Part shown: positions 17,256 through 24,898 of the stretch, one piece after another | Numbering within the stretch: position 1 is the stretch's first letter | Layout: each line of letters starts with the position of its first letter | From: JAEVLT01 sp050496765 | Lineage (GTDB): Bacteria > Bacillota > Bacilli > Bacillales > Cytobacillaceae | Direction: 5' to 3' | Assembly: GCF_050496765.1 (NCBI RefSeq) | Contig: NZ_JBNWEO010000013.1 | Location: 372,001-436,000 of the forward strand | Length of the DNA: 64,000 nucleotides | Notes under the pieces: model-generated | The model's database searches: none | What the model was told of the DNA's origin: nothing | Seen by the model: only the letters and a program-made list of their open reading frames with translations | Program-made: the position numbers and the translations under genes

Positions 17256-18111
17256 CTTTACTCGTGAAGAGCGTATTGATCTCATAGAATGGGATTGCTC
17301 CGAACACTCCATCCTCGTACAAGCGGATTTACTTAATCTAAACCGCACCAGTCTTTACTATAAGCCGGTCCCTCCCTCTCCGGAGGAAATTCGCCTCAAG
17401 CACCGGATTGATGAGCTATACACAAAGCATTCTTTTCTGGGCTATCGAAAGATAGCTGCCATTATGAATCGAGAAGGGGATCTTATTCACGAAAATACAG
17501 TAAGAAAGTACATGCGAGAGATGGGTATTATGGCTATCTATCCCGGTCCGAACCTTAGCAAACGGGATCTCCAGCACCGGATCTACCCCTACCTACTTCG
17601 AGGGCTAAACATTACTCAGCCCGACCAGGTTTGGAGTGTGGATATCACGTATATCCGGATGAAGCAAGGCTGGATGTACCTCTACGCCATCATGGATTGG
17701 TATTCTCGCTTCATTGTGGATTGGCAATTGGATCAAAGCCTTGAAATCGGGTTCGTATTAGAGACTATGAGAAGGGCGCTAGCCAAACGCAAACCCGCCA
17801 TTATTAACAGTGATCAAGGGAGCCACTTTACCAGCCCACAGTACACAGATTTGCTAAAGGAGAACGAAATCCGCATCAGCATGGATGGCAAAGGCCGTGC
17901 AAAGGACAACATCGTTATAGAACGGTTCTGGCGTAGCCTGAAGTACAATGAGATTTATATCAACGACTATACTAGCCCGCGAGAAACGAGGCAAGGTGTG
18001 GAACGCTATATCCATCTACACAACCACTACTTACCACACCAGTCATTGGATAACCATACACCAGCTGCTGTGTATAACCGGGATGTTGTACTGTTATCCA
18101 CATGTGAATAA
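17236..18111 (+). CDS. IS3-family transposase OrfB (DDE integrase domain)
   Basis: The open frame begins at 17215 and enters OrfB homology at the A9 tract (about 17236), with no ATG until 17464, so it must be made as an OrfAB fusion. It has an HTH_21-type segment (TSLYYKP, FLGYRKIAAIM) and a full DDE core: Asp in VWSVDITYI, Asp in INSDQGSHFTS, Glu in NIVIERFWRSLKYN. It sits in the +1 phase relative to OrfA, not the -1 phase common in IS3 elements, so a one-base change in the A tract would give either an in-frame fusion or the usual phase. Catalytic domain looks intact. Confidence 0.85.
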   Translation, partial: KKNLASNFTREERIDLIEWDCSEHSILVQADLLNLNRTSLYYKPVPPSPEEIRLKHRIDELYTKHSFLGYRKIAAIMNREGDLIHENTVRKYMREMGIMAIYPGPNLSKRDLQHRIYPYLLRGLNITQPDQVWSVDITYIRMKQGWMYLYAIMDWYSRFIVDWQLDQSLEIGFVLETMRRALAKRKPAIINSDQGSHFTSPQYTDLLKENEIRISMDGKGRAKDNIVIERFWRSLKYNEIYINDYTSPRETRQGVERYIHLHNHYLPHQSLDNHTPAAVYNRDVVLLSTCE

Positions 18112-18189
18112 CAGTAGCGGTGTTCGTCAAGAAAGTTGTCTTATATTTATATCTAAACTTAAAAAATCCTACCGCGCTTCGCTTGCTGC

Positions 18190-18237
18190 CCTCTTCATAA
18201 AAGATTCGTTCTAACGAACCAATCTTTTATGAAGAGG
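18190..18237. repeat. 17-bp inverted repeat with inner 4-bp stem
   Basis: CCTCTTCATAAAAGATT pairs perfectly with its complement; inside, GTTC pairs with GAAC around TAAC. There is no T run, so it is not a typical intrinsic terminator. Confidence 0.75.
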
Positions 18238-18500
18238 ATGAAATTTTACCAACATTTCAGCGCTTTGGGGTGATCTTGGGTGTAGGAGGAAACCATTTCT
18301 CCCACGCCTTCGCTTATACTATGTCCTCCACCTGTGGACAATATCTAATTGGCGCTATTCCCCTCAATTTCCATACAGGAAGAGGAGATCAAGACCCTTG
18401 TATTATAGAAATATCTAAGTAATTTAATCTTGTATACACCTTAATTTTTCAAAAAAACTGTCTTGACTTCTTGTAGCACCATACTATTCACCATTCAAAC

Positions 18501-18543
18501 TGTGATATTTTTCAAAGAATGGGATTTGTTTAGTTGATAGAAT
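18501..18543 (+). promoter_or_regulatory. Fnr-type promoter of the chemoreceptor gene
   Basis: TGTGA-TATTTT-TCAAA (18501-18516) matches the Fnr consensus at nine of ten positions. A -10 hexamer TAGAAT lies at 18538-18543. A transcription start near 18550 would put the box at -41.5, the class II activator position. Confidence 0.6.
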
Positions 18544-18570
18544 GAAACAAAAACTCTAGGGGGAAAATGA

Positions 18571-20244
18571 ATGTTTAAGGCAGGAAGCAACATGAAAATC
18601 ACCGTGAAAATCGCTCTATTTTTTTTGATAATGTCATTGATTAGTATTGCAAGCTATTTGATTATCAACAGTTTTCTATCCGATCAGGAAGAAGATGCCC
18701 AGATTATCAACCTGGCCGGCAGAGAGCGGATGTTGATTCAAAAAATGAGCAAGGAATCATTGATTTTAGCAACTAAGCAAACATCTTCGAATAAAGACGT
18801 TCAAAATTTGACGGCAACGAGAAAAGAATTTGAGCAACTATTACAGGCGCTTATGAACGGGAACAAAAAGCTTGAGGTACCCGCAATGTCTTCCGAAGAG
18901 ACGTTGCAGCAATTGCAGAAAGTAGACCAGTTGTGGCAGCCTTTTAAGGCAAATGTTCAGAAAATCGAGAAAAGGAATGATCCATCGGGCCGTGCGCTTA
19001 ACGATATTGTTACAACAAATGAACAACTCTTGTCGGAAATGAACAAAGCAGTATTGCTTTACGGAGATTTTTCTCGGCAAAAAGTGAAAGATGTTAAATT
19101 TCGCTTACTCATTTCAAATTTAATTATTATCCTTTTTAGTATTGCAGGCTGGTGGATTTTCTATTTTCAGATTGCCAATCCGCTAAAAAAATTGTCTGCT
19201 GTAGCAAATCAAGTGGCAAAAGGGGATTTGACTGGTGAAAATCTTTACATAAATCGCAACGATGAAGTCGGAATTCTCGTAAAATCTTTTCATCAAATGG
19301 TCGAAAACCTGAAGGTATTGATTTCCAATATCCAGCAAACCACCTTGCAGCTGGCTTCTTCTTCCCAACAGCTGAATGCAAGTGCTGAAATGAGTTCACA
19401 ATCCGCAGAGCAAGTGGCGGCCATCTCGCAAAATTCTGCTGATAAAATCGCTAAACAACTGAATAGCGTCGATGAAGTTTCAGTAGTCATCCATGGCATG
19501 TCTACAGGAATCGAGCAAATCAAACAAAACAGTGAGTACATGTCGGTCAAAACGAGGGAGACTACGCAACTTACAACGATTGGTGAAGAAAGTGTTCAAG
19601 AAATTGTCATTCAGATGAAGGATATCGACAATTCAATTAAAACACTAAATGAAATTATCCAATCTCTAGATGATAAATCAAAAATCATTAATAACATTGT
19701 GAGTATCATTACAGCTATTTCTGACCAGACGAATCTTCTTGCTTTAAACGCTGCAATTGAAGCGGCAAGAGCAGGAGAACAAGGAAAAGGTTTTGCCGTA
19801 GTAGCCGAAGAAGTGAGAAAGTTAGCGGAACAATCAGGAAGTTCGGCAAAAGAAATAACAAAGATGATCCAAGAGGTACAACAGGAAACAACAAGGGCAG
19901 TCAATTCAATTGAAGAAAGCCTCGTGAAGGTTGCAAGTGGAATCGAAACTTCCAGAAAAGTAAATATTTCATTTAAGACAATTGAGGATGCGATTGCCGA
20001 TGTCAGGGATATGGTGGTGAACGTAACAGCGTCTGTTGAGCAAATCGCAGGAGCCAGCAAAAATGTCGAACAGGAAATAGAGACAGTAAAAAGTGCAGCT
20101 CAAGAAAATGCGGCAAATGGACAAGAATCTTCCGCAGCAACCGAAGAGCAACTCGCGTCCATGCAGGAAATATCGTCCTCGTCCCAAGAATTAGCCTCAT
20201 TAGCCGATCATCTACAGCAGGAATTGCATAAGTTCAAAGTTTGA
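18571..20244 (+). CDS. Methyl-accepting chemotaxis protein with PilJ/NarX-like sensor, probable nitrate chemoreceptor
   Basis: 557 aa. A membrane helix (10-33), an extracellular helical domain (34-180), a second helix (182-203), a HAMP domain (204-258) and a cytoplasmic signalling domain with the hairpin tip in DQTNLLALNAAIEAARAGEQ. The outer domain opens with INLAGRERMLIQKMSKES (about 46-63), the PilJ-type motif that resembles the nitrate-binding P-box of NarX and of the PilJ chemoreceptor McpN. ATG at 18571 follows GGGGG by seven bases. It lies between nreBCA and narK and has an Fnr-like promoter, which supports nitrate or nitrite as the attractant (inference). Confidence 0.85.
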   Translation: MFKAGSNMKITVKIALFFLIMSLISIASYLIINSFLSDQEEDAQIINLAGRERMLIQKMSKESLILATKQTSSNKDVQNLTATRKEFEQLLQALMNGNKKLEVPAMSSEETLQQLQKVDQLWQPFKANVQKIEKRNDPSGRALNDIVTTNEQLLSEMNKAVLLYGDFSRQKVKDVKFRLLISNLIIILFSIAGWWIFYFQIANPLKKLSAVANQVAKGDLTGENLYINRNDEVGILVKSFHQMVENLKVLISNIQQTTLQLASSSQQLNASAEMSSQSAEQVAAISQNSADKIAKQLNSVDEVSVVIHGMSTGIEQIKQNSEYMSVKTRETTQLTTIGEESVQEIVIQMKDIDNSIKTLNEIIQSLDDKSKIINNIVSIITAISDQTNLLALNAAIEAARAGEQGKGFAVVAEEVRKLAEQSGSSAKEITKMIQEVQQETTRAVNSIEESLVKVASGIETSRKVNISFKTIEDAIADVRDMVVNVTASVEQIAGASKNVEQEIETVKSAAQENAANGQESSAATEEQLASMQEISSSSQELASLADHLQQELHKFKV

Positions 20245-20256
20245 TAAACTATTAAA

Positions 20257-20292
20257 GAAAGGCCCGCTGAAATATCCAGCGGGCTTTTCTTT
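20257..20292. terminator. bidirectional terminator between the chemoreceptor gene and narK
   Basis: GCCCGCTG/CAGCGGGC stem with AAAG upstream and CTTTTCTTTTTTCTTTT downstream, between convergent genes. Confidence 0.9.
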
Positions 20293-20298
20293 TTTCTT

Positions 20299-21627
20299 TT
20301 AGGCTGATTTTCTTGTGTGGTCGATGTTTTGGTTTTGATTGCTATATTTTTTCATTAAGAAATAAGAGATAAAGATTGAAATGACTGCAAGGATGATATA
20401 AATGACAAATCCTTTGGCATATCCGCTAATTCCATATACATCCGTAAATTTCCCTAATAACGGTGGAACGACGAATCCGCCAAACGCACCTAAACCACCA
20501 ACCCATCCACTTGCTCCTCCAGGCGCTTTACTGACGTATGTTGGGACAAGTTTAAAAACAGCCGCATTGGCAATCCCCATACCAGCCCCCATTATAATTT
20601 CACCGACGAGCGCAACGCCAAAAGAAGAAGTAAATGTTAAAATAACAGATCCGAGGAGAACAAACGAAAAACTCATAATTGCAATTCTTTCACCGCCGAA
20701 TCGGTCGCTTAAGCGTCCGCCATATACACGAATAATTGAAGCAAAAAGGGAAAAACCAAGTGCCATTAAAAGGCCTGCAGTTCGGATACTCATGCCATGA
20801 AACTTAACCCAATACGTAGGAAACCATGATGTCAATGCTAGAAATCCGCCGAATGATGTAAAATATAATGCAACCAATGCCCAAGTCCCCGGAATTTTCG
20901 CTGAAGTTTTTAAAGCTGTTGCTACATTCCCTGATGGGAAAAGCTCCTGACCCAATTCGCTGGAAACTTTGCGTGCTTCAATATCTGTAAAGCCTTTCTT
21001 TTTCAACTGGAAGTAATAAGCATCATTTGTGAAGAAAGCATAGATCAAAGTACCAATAATAAGGAACGCAAGCCACATTGTATAGGCAGCCGGCAATCCA
21101 TATGCTGCTAGAATCATTGGAAGGATAATACCGAATATTCCTGGGGCGGTGTTTCCTAAACCGCCATATGTTCCCAATGCCAAACCTTGTTTATTTTTTG
21201 GAAACCAATACGAGGATTGCGGCCCGCCTACCGAAAATGTAGCTACACCGCAGCCGCCTAATAATCCAAAAAACAAGACCCATGGGAATTTTTCCGTTGT
21301 GAGCTGCCCTGAGTAAATAATTGAAGTTAAACCGATCATTCCAACGATCCCAATCGATAACAGGATAATCATTGGTTTTTTCCCTCCGGCCTTGTCGACC
21401 CATGCCCCAAAAGGAATTCGTAACAGTGAGCCCAAAAGCTGCGGGGCACCAACTAAAAATCCGAGCAACAATCCTGACAGCCCCAGCGCTTTGTTTAACT
21501 CTGTTGCAACTGTTCCAAATAAGGATACCGCCGCAAACCCAACAAAATAGCCAAACGTTGCCATTGTCAAACCTGTTTTCGGATTTCCTTTCAATCCGTA
21601 CTTAGCAATTAGATCTTTATTCTTCAT
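20299..21627 (-). CDS. narK: NarK nitrate/nitrite transporter (MFS)
   Basis: 442 aa with 12 predicted membrane helices, the size of NarK-type nitrate/nitrite carriers of the major facilitator superfamily. Two glycine-rich nitrate signature segments are visible, in TYGGLGNTAPGIFGIILPM and in GWVGGLGAFGGFVVPPLLG, and the RIPFGAWVDKAGGKK loop holds the MFS motif A. It exchanges nitrate for nitrite or takes up nitrate with protons for the cytoplasmic NarG site. ATG follows GGAGGGAA. A perfect Fnr box lies about 60 bases upstream. Confidence 0.93.
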   Translation of the reverse strand: MKNKDLIAKYGLKGNPKTGLTMATFGYFVGFAAVSLFGTVATELNKALGLSGLLLGFLVGAPQLLGSLLRIPFGAWVDKAGGKKPMIILLSIGIVGMIGLTSIIYSGQLTTEKFPWVLFFGLLGGCGVATFSVGGPQSSYWFPKNKQGLALGTYGGLGNTAPGIFGIILPMILAAYGLPAAYTMWLAFLIIGTLIYAFFTNDAYYFQLKKKGFTDIEARKVSSELGQELFPSGNVATALKTSAKIPGTWALVALYFTSFGGFLALTSWFPTYWVKFHGMSIRTAGLLMALGFSLFASIIRVYGGRLSDRFGGERIAIMSFSFVLLGSVILTFTSSFGVALVGEIIMGAGMGIANAAVFKLVPTYVSKAPGGASGWVGGLGAFGGFVVPPLLGKFTDVYGISGYAKGFVIYIILAVISIFISYFLMKKYSNQNQNIDHTRKSA

Positions 21628-21679
21628 ACAATTCCCTCCCTTTATAAGGAAATCGTAATCCTTTAAAAAACAAGAAATA

Positions 21680-21695
21680 TGTGACCAGCGTCACA
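21680..21695 (-). promoter_or_regulatory. Fnr box of narK
   Basis: TGTGA-CCAGCG-TCACA, a perfect match on both half-sites. On the minus strand a -10-like TACGAT (21652-21657) would give a start near 21646, placing the box at -41.5. Confidence 0.85.
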
Positions 21696-21739
21696 AATAA
21701 ATTTTGTTACCATTTTCGTCAAAAAAATATCGTTAAATT

Positions 21740-21776
21740 GTCAAAATTAAAAGCCCAGCTGATGGTGACTGGGCTC
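21740..21776 (-). terminator. terminator of the Rpn-family nuclease gene
   Basis: On the minus strand AGCCCAG pairs with CTGGGCT around a 10-base loop and is followed by TTTTAATTTTG. Confidence 0.75.
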
Positions 21777-21860
21777 CTACTATGAACAAACTATAGGGAA
21801 TTTCGTGAGCTTATTTTACAAAACATGCTCGAAGTTATTTTCATGCTAAGAGAAACTTAT

Positions 21861-22835
21861 CTATCCTTGATATTTTTCAACCTCTTCCCTGCTGCAATCA
21901 AGAATATTGGCGATCGTTTTAACATCCATCCCTTTTCGCAGCATTTTTTGAATGATTTCCTTTCTCTCTTTTTCTTTTCCCTGTTCTAATCCTTGATCAA
22001 TTCCTTGTTTTATTCCCTGTTCAATTCCTTGTTTTATTCCTTTTTTAATTCCCTCTTTTATCCCTTCCCGGCGTTCTCCTCGTATGTTCGATAATTGATC
22101 TCGCAAAAATTTCAGCCTGGCTTCGTATAGTTCCTTATTTTCCTTATTTGCGCTTAAATTTTCCCACTCGACTAGGGCTTCTCGAATTTCCTGTTCATTC
22201 ATTGCCAAGACCTCCAATTCCTGAAAAATCTCTTCGTCAAAGACTTTCTTTTGATAATTGGCTGCTGAGAGCATCATCAACCACGGTAATTCTTTCGGCG
22301 GATTCTGCTTCATTTCTCGTTTGTATTTTTTCCATTTTACCATAAATTGTGACAGATCGATCGCATGGAATTCAAGATGGGGGCTCCAACTAAAATGTTC
22401 AGTATCTTCTTTTATGTGAAAAACAGTATGAAAGCTATCGGTTTCGTGAGGAAAAAGCGGGTAATTTACTATGTTGATCATGATCGTGGGGGGCAGCAGT
22501 TGATAATCTTCACCACTTGCTAAGGATGCAGAAAACAACTTGGACCAGTAGTAAAGCACTCGTTCTGGCATGTCATGCTGATGGGACAATTGAATCTCAA
22601 TATTGATTCTTTCGCCATTGGAGGTGTGCACAAGTACGTCCAATCTGCTCGTTTTTCCATCAAGGGCCTCTTTAATGAGTTCGGTATTTTCATATTCAAC
22701 ATCTGTAATTCGGTCATTCTCTTTTCGGTGAAGCAAATCATTCAAGAAGGCAATGGTAATCGACTTACGGCGTGGATCTCCAAACAATTGTTTAAACATA
22801 AAATCCATTTTCAAATCAAGATATTCTTTTGTCAT
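21861..22835 (-). CDS. Rpn-family PD-(D/E)XK nuclease / transposase-like protein
   Basis: 324 aa from the ATG at 22835, six bases after AAAGGATGG. The N-terminal half has the Rpn pattern: DFMFKQLFGDP, FLNDLL, then SRLDVLVHTSNGERINIEIQ, in which Asp and E-x-Q form the nuclease core. The C-terminal part has seven or so G-I-x-Q/K-G repeats (about 258-290) and a short helical end. Rpn proteins in E. coli promote RecA-independent recombination and have been linked to phage defence; these genes are also annotated as transposase. It lies alone, flanked by its own terminator and a tRNA gene. Confidence 0.82.
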   Translation of the reverse strand: MTKEYLDLKMDFMFKQLFGDPRRKSITIAFLNDLLHRKENDRITDVEYENTELIKEALDGKTSRLDVLVHTSNGERINIEIQLSHQHDMPERVLYYWSKLFSASLASGEDYQLLPPTIMINIVNYPLFPHETDSFHTVFHIKEDTEHFSWSPHLEFHAIDLSQFMVKWKKYKREMKQNPPKELPWLMMLSAANYQKKVFDEEIFQELEVLAMNEQEIREALVEWENLSANKENKELYEARLKFLRDQLSNIRGERREGIKEGIKKGIKQGIEQGIKQGIDQGLEQGKEKERKEIIQKMLRKGMDVKTIANILDCSREEVEKYQG

Positions 22836-23078
22836 GTGGGTCCATCCTTTCGGGGAATTTAGGAGAATACGAGAGGCTATCAACAACTTTATTAAAGCTC
22901 ACTCGTTCAAAAAAATCAATCTACTTTTCTAGCATTTTTATGACCTTTTTGTTAACTTTTCAAAACGAGGGATAAAATGAATACCGCAGCTTTATTTGCA
23001 ATCAGCTTCTACCTGAAGTTTTTCAGTTTCGTTATCCTTTGAGTAACTATATAAATGCAGGCTTCTCACAAAAGAAAA

Positions 23079-23115
23079 ACGCCCTTATTCGCCAAGGACG
23101 TTTTTCTTTCTTTTC
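23079..23115. terminator. terminator of the tRNA-Val gene
   Basis: AAAAACGTCCTT pairs with AAGGGCGTTTTT around a 7-base loop, immediately after the tRNA on the minus strand. Confidence 0.85.
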
Positions 23116-23123
23116 TGTAGTGA

Positions 23124-23196
23124 TGACCTGTGAGGGGCTCGAACCCCCGACCCCCACCCTGTCAAGGTGATGCTCTCCCAGCTGAGCTAACAGATC
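23124..23196 (-). tRNA. tRNA-Val (anticodon GAC)
   Basis: 73 bases form a full cloverleaf: acceptor GATCTGT/ACAGGTC with discriminator A, D arm GCTCAGCTGGGAGAGC, anticodon loop TTGACAG with GAC at the middle, and T arm with GGTTCGAGC. The 3' CCA is not encoded. It is a single tRNA gene with its own promoter and terminator. Confidence 0.96.
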
Positions 23197-23230
23197 GTGA
23201 TGTTTTCTATTTTTATTGAAGACAGTAATT

Positions 23231-23259
23231 ACTATAATATGATTTCAAAGGGTTGTCAA
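23231..23259 (-). promoter_or_regulatory. sigma-A promoter of the tRNA gene
   Basis: TTGACA (23254-23259) and TATAGT (23231-23236) on the minus strand, 17 bases apart; the start would fall near 23224, about 28 bases before the tRNA. Confidence 0.8.
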
Positions 23260-23540
23260 CAGCTATTTACCACTTTAACGATTTTCCACAAAGCCATTTT
23301 CTTATTTTTATGAAGAGGGTGCTGGGAATCATATATAAACGTTTTGGAAGCCTGGGGTGAACCGCACTATAAATGGGATGTTTTAACACATGAACTGGCG
23401 TCGATATGAGACGTGACTAGCTTCCTTGACAAAATTCACCCTTAACGTTAAGCTGTTCCTAAAATCAGAAAATTGGTGATAATTTTTTAAAGCCGTTTGT
23501 ACCTTTTTAAATAAAATCGAAAAATCTGGAGGTTGACTGT
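23260..23540. other. intergenic region before yjcG
   Basis: No gene supported. It holds only the leader of yjcG with the ribosome-binding site TGGAGGTTG; I see no riboswitch or repeat. Confidence 0.6.
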
Positions 23541-24056
23541 ATGAAATTTGGAGTTGTTATTTTTCCATCAAAATCGCTTCAAGATTTGGCTAATTCCTAT
23601 CGTAAACGGTATGATCCGCATTATGCCTTAATTCCTCCACATGTAACGCTAAAAAGTGCGTTTGAGGCTTCGGAAGAGGAAATTAAACCCATCGCCGATA
23701 AACTAAGGCAATCAGCAAAGGAAATCGAACCTTTTCTGCTGGTGACGACAAAAATCAGTTCCTTCCAGCCGGTGAATAATGTGATTTACATTAAAGTAAA
23801 CTCGACGCCAGAATTGGAAGCGCTGCACACGAAAATCAGTCAAGAATTCCCGGGAGATCCTTCAGAATATTCGTTTGTGCCCCACATTACCATTGGGCAA
23901 AAGCTATCAAATGATGAACATTTTGATGTTTATGGCTCTTTAAGAATGTTGAAAGTGGAGCATAAAGAAGAGATTGACCGTTTCCATTTGCTCTATCAGC
24001 TTGAAAATGGTTCTTGGACCGTTTATGAAACATTTCGTCTTGGAAAGGAAGCATAA
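23541..24056 (+). CDS. yjcG: YjcG, 2H phosphoesterase / 2'-5' RNA ligase-like protein
   Basis: 171 aa, the length I recall for B. subtilis YjcG. Two H-x-T motifs of the 2H phosphoesterase fold are present: PPHVTLKSAF (about 34) and VPHITIGQK (about 114). Members hydrolyse or ligate 2',5'- or cyclic phosphodiester bonds; the substrate of YjcG is not known to me. ATG follows GGAGG. It is followed after three bases by a GNAT gene, so the two form an operon as in B. subtilis, though the order differs from yjcF-yjcG. Confidence 0.88.
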   Translation: MKFGVVIFPSKSLQDLANSYRKRYDPHYALIPPHVTLKSAFEASEEEIKPIADKLRQSAKEIEPFLLVTTKISSFQPVNNVIYIKVNSTPELEALHTKISQEFPGDPSEYSFVPHITIGQKLSNDEHFDVYGSLRMLKVEHKEEIDRFHLLYQLENGSWTVYETFRLGKEA

Positions 24057-24059
24057 GCA

Positions 24060-24482
24060 GTGACTGTCACGATCGTATCAAATAAAAAACAATTAGAGGA
24101 CGCTTTTTTCGTCCGGAAAACCGTTTTTGTTGAGGAACAAAACGTTCCTGTTGAAGAAGAAATTGACCAATATGAGGATGACTCTCACCATTTTGTTCTA
24201 TACAAAGGAGAAGCACCGATCGCTGCTGGTCGGTTTCGCATTGTGGACGGCTACGGCAAAGTCGAGCGCATTTGCGTGTTAAAAGAAGCAAGAGGCACTG
24301 GTGCTGGCAAAGAGATCATGAACCGAATTGAAAATTTTGCTTCTGAAAAAGGCTTAGAGAAGTTAAAATTAAATGCACAAACGCACGCAATTCATTTCTA
24401 CGAGCGCCTCGGCTACGAAGTGGTCTCCGATGAATTTATGGATGCCGGCATTCCTCATAAAACGATGATAAAAAGACTTTAA
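24060..24482 (+). CDS. yjcF: YjcF-like GNAT N-acetyltransferase
   Basis: 140 aa. GNAT fold with the acetyl-CoA binding motif RVCVLKEARGTGAGKEIMNR in slightly altered form (IRVC is ERICVL here) near 78-97, and a C-terminal HAIHFYERLGYEVVSDEFMDAG block typical of ElaA/YjcF-like acetyltransferases. Substrate unknown. The GTG start follows GGAAAGGAAGC. Second gene of a two-gene operon with yjcG and closed by a strong terminator. Confidence 0.85.
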   Translation: MTVTIVSNKKQLEDAFFVRKTVFVEEQNVPVEEEIDQYEDDSHHFVLYKGEAPIAAGRFRIVDGYGKVERICVLKEARGTGAGKEIMNRIENFASEKGLEKLKLNAQTHAIHFYERLGYEVVSDEFMDAGIPHKTMIKRL

Positions 24483-24495
24483 ACTAAGTCATACA

Positions 24496-24529
24496 CAAAA
24501 AGCACACGCAATCCGTGTGCTTTTTTATT
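24496..24529. terminator. bidirectional terminator after yjcF
   Basis: AAAAAGCACACG pairs with CGTGTGCTTTTT around CAATC, between convergent genes. Confidence 0.9.
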
Positions 24530-24782
24530 AGACTTTCCGATCAAAACGCCGGCCGATTCCGGTGAGTTCCGCGTACATCTTATCTATTGATCCATTTACT
24601 GGTTCGACCTTCTTTTTCAGTTCTAAGGATGTTTTATGAACGGGAAGAGTATTGGTTTGAAACAGGCTTGCTTTTCCGGTGCGCCCAATTTGATCTGCCC
24701 GAAACGGATTGATGTCTTCCCTCATATCTCTGAGACTGTATTGCTGATAGGATTCAAAAGATATTGGCAAAATATAGCCCAT
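24528..24782 (-). CDS. Small conserved-looking protein of unknown function
   Basis: 84 aa from the ATG at 24782, seven bases after GGGGTG. Not recognised by motif. The sequence is hydrophilic with a short N-terminal YILPISFESYQQYSLRDM segment and a basic C-terminus (GIGRRFDRKV). It has no signal peptide or membrane helix. It lies between yjcF and yjcD on the opposite strand, the place where I recall yjzB in B. subtilis; that link is by position only. Confidence 0.65.
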   Translation of the reverse strand: MGYILPISFESYQQYSLRDMREDINPFRADQIGRTGKASLFQTNTLPVHKTSLELKKKVEPVNGSIDKMYAELTGIGRRFDRKV

Positions 24783-24898
24783 TAGCAAACACCCCTTTTT
24801 GTTTACAATTTACCTTTACCCTTTTTTTAAAAATTGAAACATCTTTTTTATGGTATGATTAGATTTGTCCTATTTTTAATAACAAATGAGGGAAAACA

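Larger units (their letters stand above)
16932..18143 (+). mobile_element. IS3-family insertion sequence between nreB and the chemoreceptor gene
   Basis: About 1.2 kb with orfA and orfB of IS3 type. Candidate terminal repeats are TAGACAA near 16932 and TTGTCTTA near 18136; the shared AGACAA core is short, and I could not fix the exact ends or a target duplication. The element splits the intergenic region between two genes of the nitrate module but breaks no gene. Confidence 0.8.
18144..18570. other. 427-base intergenic region downstream of the insertion sequence
   Basis: It contains a long inverted repeat (18190-18237), a stretch with short blocks such as CCACCTGTGGACAATATC that may be remnants of another element, and the chemoreceptor promoter with a near-consensus Fnr box at 18501-18516. 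No supported gene. Confidence 0.6.

Noticed and set aside
23260..23540. A riboswitch before yjcG
   Set aside because: I found no terminator/anti-terminator pair or known conserved core in this leader.
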